Source: Candidatus Stahliibacteriota bacterium
Lineage (GTDB): Bacteria; Hydrothermota; Tepidihabitantia; B3-TA06
Direction of reading: 5' to 3'
Length of the DNA: 26,789 bases
NCBI GenBank assembly: GCA_030592225.1
Contig: JAUVJT010000005.1
Location: 1-26,789 of the forward strand
The notes beneath the pieces are model-generated. The model saw nothing but the letters and a program-made list of their open reading frames with translations, was not told the DNA's origin and did not search any database. Shown one piece after another: positions 15,284 through 22,617 of this stretch (positions are counted from its first letter, which is position 1; each line of letters begins with the position of its first letter). A program made the position numbers and the translations under genes.

Positions 15284-15323
15284 CAAATGCAAAATGCAAA
15301 GTGCAAAGTGCAAATTGCAAAAT
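15284..15323. repeat. Degenerate TGCAAA(A/G) tandem repeat
   Basis: Five or so units of 7 nt (GCAAATG, CAAAATG, CAAAGTG, CAAAGTG, CAAATTG) follow each other, preceded near 15240 by a doubled CAAAAGGTGG. No ORF. Confidence 0.5.
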
Positions 15324-15325
15324 TC

Positions 15326-15422
15326 CCCTCACCCGTCGCTCCAAAGGAGCGACACCCTCTCCCAAAGGGAGAAGGTAATAATGGTTCTCCTCTCCCACCG
15401 GGAGAGGAGTTAGAGGTGAGGG
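15326..15422. repeat. Short inverted-repeat element (family A, copy 2, inverted)
   Basis: Bounded by CCCTCACC and GGTGAGGG, and in reverse complement it aligns with 3800-3903 over CCCTCACCTCTAACTCCT, GGGAGAGGAGAAC and CTCCCTTTGGGAGAG. It carries an extra hairpin GTCGCTCC-AAA-GGAGCGAC (15335-15353). Confidence 0.75.
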
Positions 15423-15435
15423 TCAATTTGCACCC

Positions 15436-15463
15436 TTGACATTCGTTCCTTTTCATATATCTT
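15436..15463 (+). promoter_or_regulatory. Promoter of the membrane protein gene, leaderless geometry
   Basis: TTGACA (15436-15441), 16 nt, TATCTT (15458-15463), ending 6 nt before ATG 15470. There is no Shine-Dalgarno. The -35 box lies just after the family A repeat. Confidence 0.55.
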
Positions 15464-15469
15464 TACGAT

Positions 15470-16117
15470 ATGAACCCTGAACTCCTCGCCGCCTACCATT
15501 ACCTCTCCTCAGCCATTGCCCAGGCGTTTGCCGCGTTGATTGCGCTGACCGCGATGTTTTATATATATAGAATAACAAAATTGGAGAATGAAAAGAAGAA
15601 GATTGCCGAAGGTATTAGAGCTACACTAGCTTTAGCGCAAGTGGATAAACTCGAATCATTTACAGCTAGATTAGAAACTCTTAAAAGAATCAATGATGAT
15701 GAACTAATGAAAAAGGTTTCCGGAGGTATCATCTTCAAAAAGGATGATTCTATACCTAAATCATTACTTCTCGATTGTACAGAATACCTGAACACACAAT
15801 GGTTAGTATTTGTTAATAAGAAAAGAATCATTCTCCCAATAACTCTTTCCTCGGTAACGATGATACTCGGTTTCTTTAGTCTTTTGTTCGGTCCTCTATT
15901 TACAATTGAAGGTATAAAATGGGCTGTAATGGGTTTGGAAACTCTATTGGCTTGTATTGCATTATTCGCAACAGTGATAACCATAAAGAAAATGCTAAAG
16001 GATTACAACATAACACTTGAAACCAGAAAGCAACTTGAAAAGCTTAAAGCATATCAGCAGCAACAAGAATCTGAAAAGAAAAAACCTGCCGAACCCCAGG
16101 CGGAAGCCGAGGCATAA
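15470..16117 (+). CDS. Hypothetical three-helix membrane protein, AT-rich core
   Basis: 215 residues of unrecognised family. Predicted membrane segments are at about 13-33, 118-142 and 149-172. A soluble, partly coiled-coil region (about 35-115, Lys/Glu-rich) separates the first two, and the tail (about 175-215) is a Gln/Lys/Glu helix ending in a Pro/Ala/Glu-rich run. Most of the gene (about 15555-16070) is far more AT-rich than its neighbours, with codons such as AGA, ATA and TTA. The first 80 nt and last 35 nt have the GC-rich codon use of the host, so it looks like an acquired core with host-like ends. It lies between ackA and fumarase beta and is flanked by intergenic repeats on both sides. 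Confidence 0.75.
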   Translation: MNPELLAAYHYLSSAIAQAFAALIALTAMFYIYRITKLENEKKKIAEGIRATLALAQVDKLESFTARLETLKRINDDELMKKVSGGIIFKKDDSIPKSLLLDCTEYLNTQWLVFVNKKRIILPITLSSVTMILGFFSLLFGPLFTIEGIKWAVMGLETLLACIALFATVITIKKMLKDYNITLETRKQLEKLKAYQQQQESEKKKPAEPQAEAEA

Positions 16118-16123
16118 TATTCC

Positions 16124-16162
16124 TCTCCTTGATGGCGTAAGCACTACCGTCTAGTGGGGAGG
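16124..16162. repeat. Dispersed repeat family B, copy 3 (inverted to copy 1)
   Basis: The reverse complement matches 8221-8262 over nearly its full length. It continues into GGGAGGTGGCCG...CGGAGG (to about 16190), which resembles the hairpin cluster at 21599-21633. Confidence 0.6.
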
Positions 16163-16201
16163 TGGCCGTTCCAGAGGAACGGACGGAGGAGGTGAAAATC
16201 A

Positions 16202-16281
16202 TCCCCTCCCCCTACCCCCTCCACCAGGGAGGGGGATTCCGTCATTGCGAGCTTCGTCGTAAGGCGAAGCGTGGCGATGAC
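16202..16281. repeat. Two consecutive palindromic intergenic elements
   Basis: TCCCCTCCCC...GGGAGGGGGA (16202-16236) forms one hairpin. GTCATTGCGAGCTTCGTC, GTAA, GGCGAAGCGTGGCGATGAC (16241-16281) forms a second imperfect palindrome. The latter resembles short palindromic repeats common in intergenic DNA of many uncultured bacteria (recalled, not searched). Confidence 0.6.
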
Positions 16282-16294
16282 AATACCATTTCAG

Positions 16295-16322
16295 TTGACA
16301 AACGCTAATAGCGTGGTATAGT
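16295..16322 (+). promoter_or_regulatory. Promoter of the fumarase beta gene
   Basis: TTGACA (16295-16300), 16-nt spacer, TATAGT (16317-16322): the best sigma70 match in the window. It gives the beta subunit its own transcript start near 16329. Confidence 0.7.
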
Positions 16323-16332
16323 TCACCAATTA

Positions 16333-16379
16333 AAGGAGACCCGCTCTGCATTAGAGTTTCTCCTTGTGAAGAAAGGAGA
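16333..16379 (+). promoter_or_regulatory. Leader with duplicated AAGGAGA and an anti-SD between the copies
   Basis: AAGGAGA occurs at 16333-16339 (decoy) and 16373-16379 (the true ribosome site of ATG 16383). TCTCCTT (16359-16365), exactly complementary to both, sits between them. Pairing with one copy excludes pairing with the other. Confidence 0.35.
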
Positions 16380-16382
16380 CGT

Positions 16383-16943
16383 ATGCCGGAACGCAAAAAG
16401 ATAACCACACCATTGACAAAGGATTCAGTCGCCGAGCTTAAGATGGGCGACGGGGCGCTTATCTCCGGAGTAATCTACACCGCCCGCGATGCCGCTCACA
16501 AGAAGCTGGTTGAGTTGATAAAGGAAGGCAAGGAATTGCCCTTCGATCTCGAAGGCCAGATAATCTACTACGTGGGTCCTGCGCCCGCGCCTCCCGGATA
16601 CCCCATCGGCTCGGCAGGCCCCACCACCAGTTACCGCATGGACCCTTACACGCCTCTGTTGATCGAGCACGGTCTGCGGGGCATGATAGGCAAGGGTCAG
16701 CGTTCGCAGGAGGTGCTGGACGCCATGGAAAAGCACGGTGCGGCATACTTCGCAGCGGTAGGCGGCGCGGCGGCGCTCATTGCCCGCTCCATCAAAAAGG
16801 CCGAAGTGATTGCCTATCCCGAACTCGGCGCCGAGGCCATTCGCAGACTGGAGGTCGAAGACTTCCCCTGCATCGTGGCCAATGACGCACACGGCGGCAA
16901 CCTGTTCCGCGAAGGCCCGGAGGAGTATCGTACTGACGCCTGA
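16383..16943 (+). CDS. Class I fumarate hydratase, beta subunit
   Basis: 186 residues, the C-terminal domain of the iron-sulfur fumarase/tartrate dehydratase family as a separate subunit. Conserved substrate-site segments are visible: GPAPAPPG (65-72), IGSAGPTTSYRMDPYTP (75-91), IGKGQ (102-106) and NDAHGG (167-172). It should pair with the alpha subunit at 12842 to form the active enzyme. AAGGAGA lies 4-5 nt before the ATG. Its own promoter lies upstream, so the two subunits are probably transcribed separately even though they are 2.7 kb apart on the same strand. Confidence 0.93.
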   Translation: MPERKKITTPLTKDSVAELKMGDGALISGVIYTARDAAHKKLVELIKEGKELPFDLEGQIIYYVGPAPAPPGYPIGSAGPTTSYRMDPYTPLLIEHGLRGMIGKGQRSQEVLDAMEKHGAAYFAAVGGAAALIARSIKKAEVIAYPELGAEAIRRLEVEDFPCIVANDAHGGNLFREGPEEYRTDA

Positions 16944-17020
16944 ATCGGCACATTAACAAAGGCCGTACAGATGGCGCACTCGCGCTCAACGTGCGGCAGC
17001 TTAAACTAATGGAGGAATCT

Positions 17021-17491
17021 ATGAAAAAAACATTAATCCTGGTGATGGTCGGCATAATCATCGCAGGGTTCACCCTTGGATGCTGCAACCCCGAGCGTTT
17101 CGCAGAGCGCATAGTCGAGAAAGCCATTGAGTCCGAAGGCGGCGGCGACGCAGACATCAACATCGGCGGCAAGGTGCCTGCAGACATCCCCAAAGAACTC
17201 GTCTACCCCGGATCCAAGGTAGAAGGCTCAATGACCATGAAAAGCGCAGAGGGCGAAGGTTCAACCCTTGTCCTTTCAAGCAAGTCCTCCATCAACAGAG
17301 TGGTGCTGTACTACAAAGGCCTGAAGAAGAAAGGCTGGGAGATACAGATGGAGATGTTCGGCAGCAGCGATGACGGCGAAGGCGGTATGCTCGCGCTCGT
17401 CAAGGGAAGTTTTGGAGCCGTTGTGACCATCGGAGAAGACGACGGTAAGACCAGCATACTGATTCTCTACGGGGAAGAATTAAACCAATAG
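17021..17491 (+). CDS. Small predicted lipoprotein
   Basis: 156 residues of unrecognised family. A lipoprotein signal peptide is clear: MKKT, a hydrophobic stretch to residue 20, and lipobox T-L-G-Cys21 followed by a second Cys22. The mature part has an acidic Gly-rich linker (about 36-55) and one compact domain: VPADIPKELVYPGSKV near 49-64, then alternating beta strands, and VVLYYKGLKKKGWEI near 95-109. This layout resembles small cell-envelope lipoprotein domains with a YP...YY..L...GW pattern. The start is ATG 17021, because GGAGG (17011-17015) directly precedes it; an ATG 30 nt upstream has none. yebC begins 15 nt downstream. Confidence 0.8.
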   Translation: MKKTLILVMVGIIIAGFTLGCCNPERFAERIVEKAIESEGGGDADINIGGKVPADIPKELVYPGSKVEGSMTMKSAEGEGSTLVLSSKSSINRVVLYYKGLKKKGWEIQMEMFGSSDDGEGGMLALVKGSFGAVVTIGEDDGKTSILILYGEELNQ

Positions 17492-17506
17492 TTTTAGAGG
17501 AGCATC

Positions 17507-18262
17507 ATGTCCGGACATTCCAAATGGTCAACGATTAAACACAAGAAGGCGCAGACCGATGCCCGGCGCGGGAAGCTCTTTTCCAAATTGATCCGCGAGA
17601 TCACTGCGGCGGCAAGGGCTGGCGGAGGCGACATCTCCGCCAACCCCCGCCTGCGCACTGCGGTTGACGTGGCAAAAGCCGCCAACATGCCCAACGATAA
17701 TATCGATCGGGCGTTAAAGCGCGGCACGGGCGAGCTTCCCGGCGTCACTTACGAAGAGGTAACCTACGAGGCCTACGCTCCGGCAGGCGTAGCCCTGGTT
17801 ATCGAGGTGCTTACCGACAACAAGAACCGCACCCTGGGCGAAATAAAACACATTCTTACGAGACATAACTCCAGCCTGGGCGGAGCGGGAAGCGTTGCCT
17901 GGCAATTTAAATCCTACGGGATAATTCATCTGTCCGCTGATAAATATCCCGAAGAGCAGGTTCTGGACATGGCGCTCGAAGCCGGAGCCGAGGATTTTCG
18001 CCGCGACGGTGAAATCTACGAGGTACGTACCGAGGTCAGCCAGTTTGCTGCGGTCAAGGACGCGCTCGATAAGGCGGGAGCCGAGATTCTTAACGCTGAA
18101 TTAACCCAGATACCGCAAAACACGGTTTCGCTCGGAGAGCGCGACGCGGCCAAGCTGCTCAAACTCGTTGACGCACTTGAAGACCAGGACGACGTGCAAA
18201 ACGTCTACGCCAACTTCGACATCTCCGAAGAGGTGATGGAGAAGCTTGCCGCCGGGGCATAG
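17507..18262 (+). CDS. yebC: YebC/TACO1-family protein
   Basis: 251 residues, the family's normal length. The N-terminal signature (MSGHSKWSTIKHKK, 1-14) and the central TDNKNRTLGEIKHI (103-116) and GGAGSVAWQF (124-133) segments are intact. Members were named as DNA-binding transcription regulators; more recent work gives the family a role in translation of proline-rich stretches. AGAGGAG lies 6 nt before the ATG. It precedes ruvC, an arrangement seen in many bacteria. Confidence 0.96.
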   Translation: MSGHSKWSTIKHKKAQTDARRGKLFSKLIREITAAARAGGGDISANPRLRTAVDVAKAANMPNDNIDRALKRGTGELPGVTYEEVTYEAYAPAGVALVIEVLTDNKNRTLGEIKHILTRHNSSLGGAGSVAWQFKSYGIIHLSADKYPEEQVLDMALEAGAEDFRRDGEIYEVRTEVSQFAAVKDALDKAGAEILNAELTQIPQNTVSLGERDAAKLLKLVDALEDQDDVQNVYANFDISEEVMEKLAAGA

Positions 18263-18340
18263 AGTTCAGGACAGGAGGGGAGCAATCAACATCCTCGCCT
18301 TCGCACGCTGTCTACAGAAACCAGAGGCGCAAGGTTAGTT

Positions 18341-18826
18341 ATGCTGATTCTGGGAGTTGATCCGGGACTGGCATCCACCGGCGTGGTGGTCATCGAGACA
18401 GACGAGCGGCTGCGAATTCTGCACAAAGAAGTAATCAGAACGAAGCCTGGCCAGCCGGGTCCGGCAAGGCTGGGGATAATTGCCGATGGTGTAAGAAGAG
18501 TCATAGATGATTTTGCGCCGGCGATAATTGGGATTGAAACCGCGTTCGTGCGCCGCGACGCTCCCCAGGCCGGGCTTTCTCTGGGCAAGGTACTGGGCGC
18601 AATCATGCTCACCGCCTACCAGAGCAGGCTGGATATAGTGGAGATAACGCCCCGTGACGCGAAGCGAACCCTTACCGGCTACGGCAACGCCACAAAAGGG
18701 CAAATAGAACGGGCGGTGAGTGTCAAGTTAGGAATAGATAAACCGTTGAGGCCTTCCCACGTGGCCGATGCCGCGGCAATTGCCTTGACTGCGGCATCAA
18801 TCGTGGCTACACTAGGGAAGAAATGA
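18341..18826 (+). CDS. ruvC: Holliday junction resolvase RuvC
   Basis: 161 residues. It cuts Holliday junctions symmetrically after RuvAB migration. RNase H-fold catalytic residues are Asp7 (GVDPG), Glu66 (GIETAF), His140 and Asp143 (HVADAAAIAL); the His/Asp pair is the form seen in Thermus RuvC. The ribosome site before ATG 18341 is weak (AAGG about 9 nt upstream), and no better in-frame start exists. It overlaps ruvA by 4 nt (ATGA). Confidence 0.96.
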   Translation: MLILGVDPGLASTGVVVIETDERLRILHKEVIRTKPGQPGPARLGIIADGVRRVIDDFAPAIIGIETAFVRRDAPQAGLSLGKVLGAIMLTAYQSRLDIVEITPRDAKRTLTGYGNATKGQIERAVSVKLGIDKPLRPSHVADAAAIALTAASIVATLGKK

Positions 18827-19461
18827 TAGGCTATCTTAAAGGCCGCGTTATTTGGCGCGACGAGGAAACGGAGACGATAACCTTGCTGGTTGGAGACGTA
18901 GGCTACGAGGTAAGGCTTCCCCACATAGTATACCGGGAGTTGGGGATCAGCAGAATGAGGTTCGAGGGTGACAATAATGAGCTTTCCCTCTTCATCTATC
19001 AGCACCAGACCGAACGGCAGCCCAAGCCGCTCCTCATCGGGTTCCGCAACGAGGTCGAGCGCGAGTTTTTTACCAGATTGATCTCGGTGCAGGACATAGG
19101 TCCCACTGCCGCGGCCAGGGCGCTGACCATGCCGGTACGGATAATCGCCAGGGCGATAGAGGGACGGGACACGGGAACGCTGACCAAACTCGCAGGCGTG
19201 GGCGCCAAGAAAGCCGAAAAGATAGTGGCTGCACTGCACGGCAAGATGGCCAAGTTTGCCTTGATGCGGGCTGAAGAAGAGGAGGAGGCGGAGACTATAG
19301 TCGAGGATGAGGTAAGGATGCAGGTGATTGAGGTTCTTATTTCTCAACTGGGATACAGGCGCGCCGAAGCCACGGTTATGGTGGACGAGGCGCTTACTGA
19401 AAATCCAGAGTTAGTGACCCCGGAGGAGCTGTTCGATGCAGTATACCAAAGCAAACGCTGA
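18823..19461 (+). CDS. ruvA: Holliday junction DNA helicase subunit RuvA
   Basis: 212 residues: N-terminal OB fold (1-65), two helix-hairpin-helix motifs (VQDIGPTAAARAL near 89-101, LAGVGAKKAEKIVAAL near 124-139), an acidic linker (about 150-163) and the C-terminal RuvB-binding domain. It binds the four-way junction and loads RuvB. Its 3' end overlaps the ruvB start by 26 nt. Confidence 0.96.
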   Translation: MIGYLKGRVIWRDEETETITLLVGDVGYEVRLPHIVYRELGISRMRFEGDNNELSLFIYQHQTERQPKPLLIGFRNEVEREFFTRLISVQDIGPTAAARALTMPVRIIARAIEGRDTGTLTKLAGVGAKKAEKIVAALHGKMAKFALMRAEEEEEAETIVEDEVRMQVIEVLISQLGYRRAEATVMVDEALTENPELVTPEELFDAVYQSKR

Positions 19462-20524
19462 CAGTGAAAACGCCGGCAAAAAAGAACCCGAGGTAGAATT
19501 ACTGCTTGCAAAGGAGCGCGAGGACGACAAGAGCCGCTGGAATCTAAGACCCAAGAAACTGACGGAAAGCATCGGTCAGGGAAAGCTCGTGGAGAGCCTT
19601 TCCATAGCCATACAAGCCGCCAGGCGCCGGAATGAACCAATGGATCACGTACTTCTGCACGGCCCACCCGGACTGGGTAAAACCACCTTCGCCAACATCA
19701 TAGCCAGGGAGATGGGCGCCTCGATTGTCACCAGTTCAGGGCCTGCCCTGGAGAGGGCTGGGGATTTAATCGCATACCTCACCGGGATACAGCGCGGCGC
19801 GGTGTTCTTTATCGACGAAATCCATCGTTTGCCAAAGGTGGTGGAGGAATTTCTGTATCCGGCGATGGAGGACTTTGCGGTAGATTTTATCTTTGACAAG
19901 GGCGCGCACGCCCGGTCGCACCGCTTCAGGCTGGAGCGCTTCACCCTGGTAGGCGCAACCACCAGGCCCGGGCTTCTCTCGGCTCCGCTAAGGGAGCGAT
20001 TCGGCATCACCAGGGCGGTCAGGTTTTATACCGACGAGGAACTGGCCATGATTGTCAAACGATCGGCAGGGATACTGGAAGTGAAGACAGATGATGCGGG
20101 GGCGGCGGAGATTGCCAAACGGTCGAGAGGCACGCCCAGGATTGCAAATACCCTGCTTAAAAGGGTGCGGGATTTTGCCCAGGTTCGCGCCGACGGGCAA
20201 ATCACCCGCAAGGTGGCGCTTGACGCCTTAAAGCTTGAGGGGGTGGACGAGATAGGCCTGACTGATTTGGATAGAACCCTGCTTACTGCAATCATCAGGT
20301 TCTACTCCGGCGGCCCGGTAGGGCTTGAGGCCATAGCCGCTACACTGCAGCATGAGGCCGACACCATCGTGGACATGATAGAGCCTTTCCTCTTAAAAAT
20401 AGGCTTCCTGGCCCGTACCCCCTCGGGAAGGGTGGTTACCGAGCAGGCGTGCGAGCACCTGGGAGAGCATCCCAAGAAGAAAACCAGACGGGCAAAACCC
20501 CAAACAGGAGACCTCGGATTATGA
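19436..20524 (+). CDS. ruvB: Holliday junction branch-migration ATPase RuvB
   Basis: 362 residues. AAA+ motor: Walker A GPPGLGKTT (76-84), Walker B FFIDEIHRL (about 128-136), the ATTRPGLLSAPLRERFG segment with the arginine-finger region, and a C-terminal winged helix. There is a longer than usual charged N-terminus (about 30 residues) before the LRPKKLTESIGQ motif. GGAGG, 9 nt before ATG 19436, lies inside ruvA. The last codons overlap the following dehydrogenase start (ATGA). Confidence 0.97.
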   Translation: MQYTKANADSENAGKKEPEVELLLAKEREDDKSRWNLRPKKLTESIGQGKLVESLSIAIQAARRRNEPMDHVLLHGPPGLGKTTFANIIAREMGASIVTSSGPALERAGDLIAYLTGIQRGAVFFIDEIHRLPKVVEEFLYPAMEDFAVDFIFDKGAHARSHRFRLERFTLVGATTRPGLLSAPLRERFGITRAVRFYTDEELAMIVKRSAGILEVKTDDAGAAEIAKRSRGTPRIANTLLKRVRDFAQVRADGQITRKVALDALKLEGVDEIGLTDLDRTLLTAIIRFYSGGPVGLEAIAATLQHEADTIVDMIEPFLLKIGFLARTPSGRVVTEQACEHLGEHPKKKTRRAKPQTGDLGL

Positions 20525-21495
20525 AGATATACGTCACCCGCCGCATACCCGAAGCCGCCACCGAGTTCCTCACCGATCACGAGGTCCAAATCTACGACGC
20601 CAATCATCCCATCCCGCGCAGCCTGCTTCGAGAAAAAATAGCCGACGCCGACGCACTGATTTCGCTTCTGTCCGACTGGATAGACGCCGAGATGCTGGAC
20701 GCCGCTCCCAAGCTGAAGGTCATAGCCAACTACGCGGTGGGCTATGACAACGTAGACGTAGATGCGGCTACCAAGCGGGGGATAGTGGTGACCAATACCC
20801 CGGACGTGCTGACCGACGCCACCGCCGAACTTGCCTGGGCACTGATGTTTGCAGCGGCCCGCAGGATAGGCGAGGGGGAGCGCTTTACCCGCGCCGGAGA
20901 GTTCAACGGATGGGGACCCCAGCTTATGTTGGGGCAGGGGATTAGAGAAAAGACCCTGGGGATAATTGGAGCGGGAAGGATAGGCACAAGGTTCGCGCTC
21001 GGCTCGCGCGGCTTTGACATGAAGGTGCTGTACTACGACTCCGAGCGCAACGAAACCCTGGAGCAAGAACTCAACGCCAAGAAGGTGGACATTTCCTATC
21101 TGCTGCACGCATCTGATTTCGTATCGGTTCATCTGCCTCTGACCAAAGACACCAAACATCTGCTGGACGCTCATCAGCTCTTCCGCATGAAACCCACAGC
21201 GGTTATCGTCAATACCTCCCGCGGGGCGGTAATCGACGAGAAGGCACTTATCGCCATACTCAAAGCGGGAAAAATAGCGGGTGCAGGCCTTGACGTCTAC
21301 GAGTGGGAACCTGATATCTCCAGGGAATTCTTCGAGATAGATAACGTGGTTCTGGCTCCCCACATCGGTTCAGCCACCTACCAGGCTCGAGGAGCCATGG
21401 CGGAGTTGTGCGCCGGCGCGGTGCTTAAGGTTTTTGCAGGCGAGCTTCCCCCCAATATCGTCAACCGCGACGTCTGGGTAAACCGCCGCCCATAA
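20521..21495 (+). CDS. D-2-hydroxyacid dehydrogenase (glyoxylate/hydroxypyruvate reductase-like)
   Basis: 324 residues, NAD(P)-dependent reductase of 2-keto acids. The Rossmann motif GAGRIG is at 150-155. The catalytic triad is Arg234 (NTSRGAVIDE), Glu263 (LDVYEWEP) and His281 (APHIGSAT). Similarity in layout to glyoxylate reductases (GyaR) suggests glyoxylate or hydroxypyruvate as substrate, but this is inference. ATG 20521 overlaps the ruvB stop by ATGA, and AGGAGA lies about 11 nt upstream; an earlier in-frame start at 20449 would lie deep in ruvB. Coupling to ruv genes is probably positional and not functional. Confidence 0.92.
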   Translation: MKIYVTRRIPEAATEFLTDHEVQIYDANHPIPRSLLREKIADADALISLLSDWIDAEMLDAAPKLKVIANYAVGYDNVDVDAATKRGIVVTNTPDVLTDATAELAWALMFAAARRIGEGERFTRAGEFNGWGPQLMLGQGIREKTLGIIGAGRIGTRFALGSRGFDMKVLYYDSERNETLEQELNAKKVDISYLLHASDFVSVHLPLTKDTKHLLDAHQLFRMKPTAVIVNTSRGAVIDEKALIAILKAGKIAGAGLDVYEWEPDISREFFEIDNVVLAPHIGSATYQARGAMAELCAGAVLKVFAGELPPNIVNRDVWVNRRP

Positions 21496-21515
21496 CACCC
21501 GTAACCCGTAACACA
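21492..21515. repeat. TGTTACGGG repeat, inverted short copy
   Basis: The minus strand reads TGTTACGGGTTACGGGTGTT, two to three units of the family found at 1661-1722 and 22451-22486. It starts at the stop codon of the dehydrogenase gene. Confidence 0.6.
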
Positions 21516-21598
21516 TCTCCGGGAATCTAAGGACATAATACTTCCGTAATACTGTGTTGTTGCTGCGACGAGACGCTCGCTGCAGTCCATAACTTTTG

Positions 21599-21678
21599 CC
21601 TCCCTTGTTAAGGGAGGTGGCCGTGAGGCCGGAGGGATCCCCCCGGCGCTTTGCGCCATCCCCCCTTGAAAAGGGGGG
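21599..21678. repeat. Cluster of four adjacent hairpins
   Basis: In order: CCTCCCTT-GTT-AAGGGAGG (21599-21617), GGCC-GTGA-GGCC (21619-21630), GGCGC-TTT-GCGCC (21645-21657) and CCCCCCTT-GAA-AAGGGGGG (21660-21678). All stems are perfect. No ORF with a ribosome site; the cluster fills most of the 290-bp gap before the PHP gene. Confidence 0.7.
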
Positions 21679-21753
21679 CATTCTTCACTTCACCCAAACA
21701 AACTTCCCCGACTCCTCGTCCTGCCCAGTGTCTTTCTCACCAACCCCAACTGC

Positions 21754-21781
21754 TTGCAGTAACGAACTGACAACGTATAAT
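21754..21781 (+). promoter_or_regulatory. Promoter of the PHP gene, leaderless geometry
   Basis: TTGCAG (21754-21759, weak), 16-nt spacer, perfect TATAAT (21776-21781), ending 5 nt before GTG 21787. No Shine-Dalgarno. Confidence 0.6.
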
Positions 21782-21786
21782 TCGTT

Positions 21787-22617
21787 GTGATTGATCTGCA
21801 CGTACACACCAACTTTTCCCCCGATTCGCCCATGCCTGCAGAACGCGCCTGCCGGGCGGCTGCGGCGAGAGGACTGAAGATATTAGGCCTGGCAGATCAC
21901 GCCGAATTCTTAAATGAAGACGAGGCGTATATCGCAGACAACTACGACGGCGATAAGATACAGGTAGAGATCGAAAGGCTGCGTAAGATGTATGAGGGGA
22001 AGCTGGAGATTCTGTTCGGGGTGGAGATAGGCTACGTTCGGGGGATGGAGCGCGACATCGAAGAGTTCTTAAAGAAATATCCGTTCGACTATGCCATAGG
22101 TTCGGTGCACTACGTGGATGGGGTGCTGGTTTCTGTCTGGACAAGAGAGCGTGAACTTGCAGGCGCCGATTTTATGCCATACTTCGAGACGGTGCTGGCC
22201 GCGGCTCAAAGCGGGCTGTTCGATATTCTGGGACACCTGGATTACGTGCGCAAGTACGTGTTTGCCTCCGGGAACTACGACAGAGAGAAGTATGAGGGGA
22301 TAGTGGGGAGGATTCTCGATGCTGCGGTTAAGACAGGTCTTGCCATTGAGATAAACACCTCGGGCTGGCGGCACTTTGCCCGGGAGCCTTATCCCGGAGC
22401 AGAAGTCTTTCAACGATTTTCAAAGCTTGGCAAAGGTGTTATGGGAGGAAGTGTTACGGGTGTTACGGGTGTTGCGGGTGTAACGGTTGGGTCGGATGCT
22501 CACAAGTACTTCGAGGTGGGGTACGGGGGCGATCGTGCCCGCAAGCTTTTGCGGAATGCGGGGTTCGAATCGCTGGAGGTGTTCCGTCAGCGCAAACGTT
22601 GCTCAATTTCCCTGTGA
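21787..22617 (+). CDS. PHP-domain phosphoesterase, histidinol-phosphatase (HisJ)-like
   Basis: 276 residues. Metal ligands of the PHP barrel are all visible: His5 and His7 (DLHVHT), Asp37-His38 (ADHAEF), Glu80 (GVEIGY), His108 (GSVHYVDG), His150 (GHLDYV), Asp236 and His238 (GSDAHK). The family hydrolyses histidinol phosphate or other phosphate esters; no his genes are near, so the substrate is open. Residues about 219-232, just before the SDAH motif, are a low-complexity VTG-VTG-VAG run encoded by TGTTACGGG-type 9-bp repeats at 22451-22486. GTG 21787 is the start, set by the TATAAT 5 nt upstream. Confidence 0.88.
   Translation: MIDLHVHTNFSPDSPMPAERACRAAAARGLKILGLADHAEFLNEDEAYIADNYDGDKIQVEIERLRKMYEGKLEILFGVEIGYVRGMERDIEEFLKKYPFDYAIGSVHYVDGVLVSVWTRERELAGADFMPYFETVLAAAQSGLFDILGHLDYVRKYVFASGNYDREKYEGIVGRILDAAVKTGLAIEINTSGWRHFAREPYPGAEVFQRFSKLGKGVMGGSVTGVTGVAGVTVGSDAHKYFEVGYGGDRARKLLRNAGFESLEVFRQRKRCSISL
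22451..22486 (+). repeat. In-frame TGTTACGGG 9-bp repeat inside the PHP gene
   Basis: Three to four units (GTGTTACGGG, TGTTACGGG, TGTTGCGGG, TGTAACGG). The 9-nt period preserves the frame and encodes Val-Thr-Gly/Val-Ala-Gly repeats. Same family as 1661-1722. Confidence 0.75.

Noticed and set aside
18270..18340. Extra small gene before ruvC suggested by an AGGAGGGG near 18274
   Set aside because: No ATG, GTG or TTG start at suitable spacing; the frame after it closes within 60 nt.
20302..21363. 353-codon minus-strand ORF
   Set aside because: Antisense to ruvB and the dehydrogenase, both of which have full catalytic motifs.
22555..22580. tRNA-like GGTTCGAATC near the end of the PHP gene
   Set aside because: No acceptor, D or anticodon stems can be drawn around it and it lies in coding sequence.
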